Positions 60,889 to 64,000 of a stretch of 64,000 nt of DNA are shown in pieces. Within the stretch, counting starts at the first letter, position 1. Each line of letters begins with the position of its first letter. A model generated the notes under the pieces. It saw only the letters and a list, made by a program, of their open reading frames with translations. It ran no database searches and had not been told where the DNA came from. A program made the position numbers and the translations under genes. Source of the stretch: Citrus sinensis (Eukaryota; Streptophyta; Magnoliopsida; Sapindales; Rutaceae); NCBI RefSeq assembly GCF_022201045.2, contig NC_068562.1:8910001-8974000 (forward strand), in the 5' to 3' direction.

Positions 60889-63283
60889 CTAACCTTCTTG
60901 TAGCTCAAAATACTCATGCCCATTAGTCTTGTTCAAATGCCCACAAGAACTTTTTGGTCGTGTCACACGCCACATCTTAAGGACACCATCAAGGCTGCCA
61001 GTGCAAATTGTGCAATATTCATCCTCAGTCTCTTCCCCGAAACGCCCTAAAAATGCAATGGCACATCGAATTGGCCCTCTGTGTCCCACCAAAACTGCTA
61101 GCATTGTATGTCTTCCATCTTGTTCTCTAGCCCAAACCCTACTAGTTGAGTCAGCAGAGCCACTGATCACATAATTAGCCACGCTAGCAAGGCACATCAC
61201 GGCGTGAGTGTGACCCTGAAGTGCACCACCGTATTGCAATTGGCTCGAGAACCAGCCCTTATGCCAGTAGTGTATGTAGCCATCGGTGCAGCCACCGTAC
61301 AATAACCCATCATCCAGGGTTAGGGTTAGGGTTTTCACTGGTGAATACTTTGCTGTTAGGGTTAAAATGAGCGTGTGGAGCTGGTTTTCACTGTAGAAAT
61401 AACGACGCCAAACTCTGACAGTGGCATCATCAGAGGCGGAGTAAAGAACTCCGTCGTCAGCCACAACTAGAGCATTGATTGGCTCTGAATGTGCTTGGAT
61501 GGTCTCAATGCATTTGGAGTCTCTTATGCGCCATACTTTAATTGTTTTATCAAGGGAAGCTGAGTATAGGGTATCATCAGAAACGTTGATTGCTATTGAA
61601 GTTATTGGCCCCATATGCTTCATCTGCTAAACATACATTAATACAAAACACAATATAATCCAATTCTTTGTCACTTAAATTTATATAATGCTGGAACAAT
61701 ATTAAATACTTATAAACTGATTATTAAAATGTTATATACCATCAATAAAACAAAGAGAATTAATGCAACGAGAGCATCTATTCCCATTACTAAGTCCACC
61801 AAGAAACTGAAAAATTAGTTTCTTGTTTCAGCCAAGCCTTACAAAAAGCCACAATAACCCCGACTTCAATCAATTTCTGTCTAAACATATTAATTATGAA
61901 GAAAGATTGTAATTTTTTTTTCTTTTCTGTCGCATAACAAGTTGGTGTGTGTCCCCCATTATTGAAATTATGAACTGTTTCTCTCACAACACAAATAAAT
62001 TTTTGTCCTGCAGGCCACTGAATCATTTATGGGAACAAAAGCCAATAGAAGCTTAAGCCTTTATATCTCCATATATACTCATTTTCTATTTTAATTAGTT
62101 GCTAGAAGCATTTAATTAAAATTATGCCACGTCAACTAAATTTTACTATTTTTCCACTCTACTGTTATTATTTCACTAAAAATTTTGTCTTCTGGGAAGT
62201 TAACATTAATAGGTCACAACAGAACTTACCAATATCCCTCGATATTCAATAAATTACGTTTGAAAGTCGGTGCCTCTCCCTGTCGCAACATTCATGAATT
62301 AATAATATCCCCAGCTAGTTTCGCTTTTCTTGTCAAAGTACTTTAGTTTCTTTTCTTGTGAAAATACTCTGTTTCATATTCAAAATTTGGTTCAAATATA
62401 TAATCTAATTCAAGGCTGAAAAGTATTTAGAATCACTAATATCAGTAAGGAAATACTTAAATTAATATTTTATTATTATTATTATTTTTAATTGTTATAT
62501 CACAGTAAGGAAATCCATATATATAGGCTATAGCAAGAAGTAATTATTAAATCCTAAACCATGTGTTATAATTTCACAAAACTGTTTAGTACTCGGGTTC
62601 TCATCATCATCATTTTTCAAACACACAAATGAATGTATTTCAACGACAAAACAAATAATGCCATTAATGCAAAACAGTTAAAAAGTTTCATATAGTAGCT
62701 AACATCACATTACCATCTTGTCTTTGCCGACGATGAGGTTCCGAACAGCGCCACCAGTCTTCGGAATCGTTGCCAGCTTAACATGTTTCACCCCACTATC
62801 CCAAGTGCTACGCCAAACCCTAATCTTGCCATCCCCATAAGCAGCATAAACCCTATCATGGCTCACCTCCATTGCAACTACCATACTTGTCTTCGCCTTC
62901 AGCCGCCCACATTCAGTGAACTCCGGCTGCTTCCATATCCTTATCACATTTGAGTCAGAGCCCGTGTAGATAAACCCATTTCCTACAGCTATGCACAGTA
63001 TCTGGCCGTCTTTCTTGAGAACAGAAGATATGCAACGGTATGATGATGAGGTTTCTGGGCTGCTGCTGCCCGCCGCTGCGGTGGGGTTGAAAGGGTGGCG
63101 AGGAGAGGAAAGAGGAGAAGTGTGGAGGCTTATCGGAGAGGAAAAGCGAGGTGGTGAGTATGGAAATGTGGAGAATGAAGGTTCCTTTGTTGATATGCTT
63201 CTCAAGAACGTGCTTGGCGCTGTTCCAGTTGGTGTTGTCTCTCTTATAGCAAAAGATGGATTTGGAGAGTCTAGAGAAGACAT
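60889..63283 (-). CDS. WD40 repeat protein, JINGUBANG-like
   Basis: Two exons on the minus strand, 62714-63283 and 60889-61623, encode about 434 residues. The N-terminal 80 or so residues are Ser/Pro-rich (STFPYSPPRFSSPISLHTSP). The rest forms about seven WD40 blades, with units such as FIYTGSDSNVIRIWKQ, TLYSASLDKTIKVWRI, VLYSASDDATVRVWRR, LLYGGCTDGYIHYWH, VISGSADSTSRVWAR and CTGSLDGVLKMWRV, ending FELQEG. The intron join ...GKDKM-MKHMGPITSIAI continues the repeat without a gap. This architecture matches the plant JINGUBANG family, one member of which restrains pollen germination. Which family member this is cannot be settled here. A longer in-frame start upstream (63415) exists, but MSSLDSPNPSF is the family-like start. 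Confidence 0.9.
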
Positions 63284-64000
63284 TGTTTTCTCTCTCTGCT
63301 GCTTCTCTTGTCTCTCTCCCAAATTCAACAGGACAAGGATATTGGTTGAATATATACGGTGGAGTTTAATAATATATGGTGTAATGAGTTTCATAGTTTG
63401 GTGGGTTCGTAACATAAATGCTAGCTGATATGTGCATGTTACTCAGCTGCCAGAAGTGCTTTTGATTCTGCAATTTTAAAGTTTCATAAGTTATCATTAT
63501 TATTCTTTTACAATTTTCATAATACCCTCTTAACCTCCTGATGTTAAAGTTTCAATGAAAAATATTTGTTTGGTGATCGAAATGATTTTGTCAATGAAAC
63601 TTGCAATTAAGGGGTAATGGAATATTATTATAAAAACTATAGAGGGTAACTAGTAAATCCTTGAATATGGTAATATACATATACAGCCGGCTCCATATAC
63701 ATAATATATTTTACTCCATAATTAATTTCTAAATCCTTCGGAGTGGGATATCCTAATTAGGAATTAATGCTACTGAAAATTAACCAAGTAGAATCCGTAC
63801 ATATTACAAGAATCAAGCATTCGAATATATTTTTTCTGTTAAGACGCCCTTAGCTATCAAATAGTGCCAAAAGTCGTAAGCAACATGAAAGATATTATTT
63901 AGTGAATATTTAATTGTTTGTAAACGCTAATAATTTCTTTGAAAATTAAGTATACTATAAGAACATTTTTGGGCCGTCTATCTGGATCGCGGGTTCATTC
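63284..64000. other. JINGUBANG-like 5' flank and intergenic end
   Basis: A CT/GA-rich stretch adjoins the start codon and a TATA-like tatatac lies near 63349-63356, about 66 bp upstream of the start. The remaining AT-rich DNA shows no gene. Confidence 0.5.

Noticed and set aside
61316-61334. Telomere-like agggttagggttaggg run
   Set aside because: It lies inside the WD40 coding exon and encodes KTLTLTL, which fits the blade; it is not an interstitial telomere.

Overview
This window is nuclear DNA from a dicot plant. The genes are split by many short AT-rich introns, the intergenic DNA is very AT-rich, and products such as a DREB-type AP2/ERF factor, a delta-type tonoplast aquaporin and a chloroplast NDH-complex subunit are plant-specific. 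From memory, a Citrus-like rosid is plausible, but nothing in the sequence proves the genus. I rebuilt all splice models by hand: each intron joins two exons in a compatible phase and keeps a recognisable protein running.

Layout. The first 10 kb has no confident protein gene. It holds a tRNA-Arg(UCU) and several small non-autonomous DNA transposons, including one nested inside another. Next come an intronless DREB-type ERF gene (-, 10.0-10.8 kb), about 7 kb of gene-poor DNA, a GOST-like multi-pass membrane protein (+, 17.8-20.9 kb), COX19 (+, 22.1-23.5 kb), PnsB3/NDF4 (-, 24.1-25.7 kb), tRNA-Asn(GUU), a long-form tRNase Z (+, 26.6-31.7 kb), MTV1 (-, 32.4-35.9 kb), a broken F-box gene (38.8-39.6 kb), a LETM1-like protein (-, 39.8-45.4 kb), two further transposons, TIP2 aquaporin (-, 49.0-50.4 kb), an ASCC1-like KH plus LigT protein (-, 52.5-58.0 kb), a possible small membrane protein (+, 59.2 kb), and a JINGUBANG-like WD40 gene (-, 60.9-63.3 kb).

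The set ASCC1-like / TIP2;1 / PnsB3 / TRZ4 / MTV1 / DREB-ERF matches, as I remember it, a run of neighbouring Arabidopsis genes (At3g16230 to At3g16280). That suggests old conserved microsynteny, with COX19, the GOST-like gene and the LETM1-like gene interspersed. The neighbours do not form one pathway: they serve transcription, RNA processing, vacuolar trafficking, organelle function and water transport.

The most striking unexplained structure is a population of terminal-inverted-repeat elements of 122 to 1237 bp, none with a coding region. Five carry exact 9-bp target-site duplications and others carry imperfect ones, which is the Mutator-like signature. At least three terminal families are present. 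Other notable points are two GC-AG introns in different genes, a tepsin-like AP-4-binding motif in MTV1, and a tiny last exon in MTV1 that simple ORF reading misses. I found no undescribed multi-gene system.
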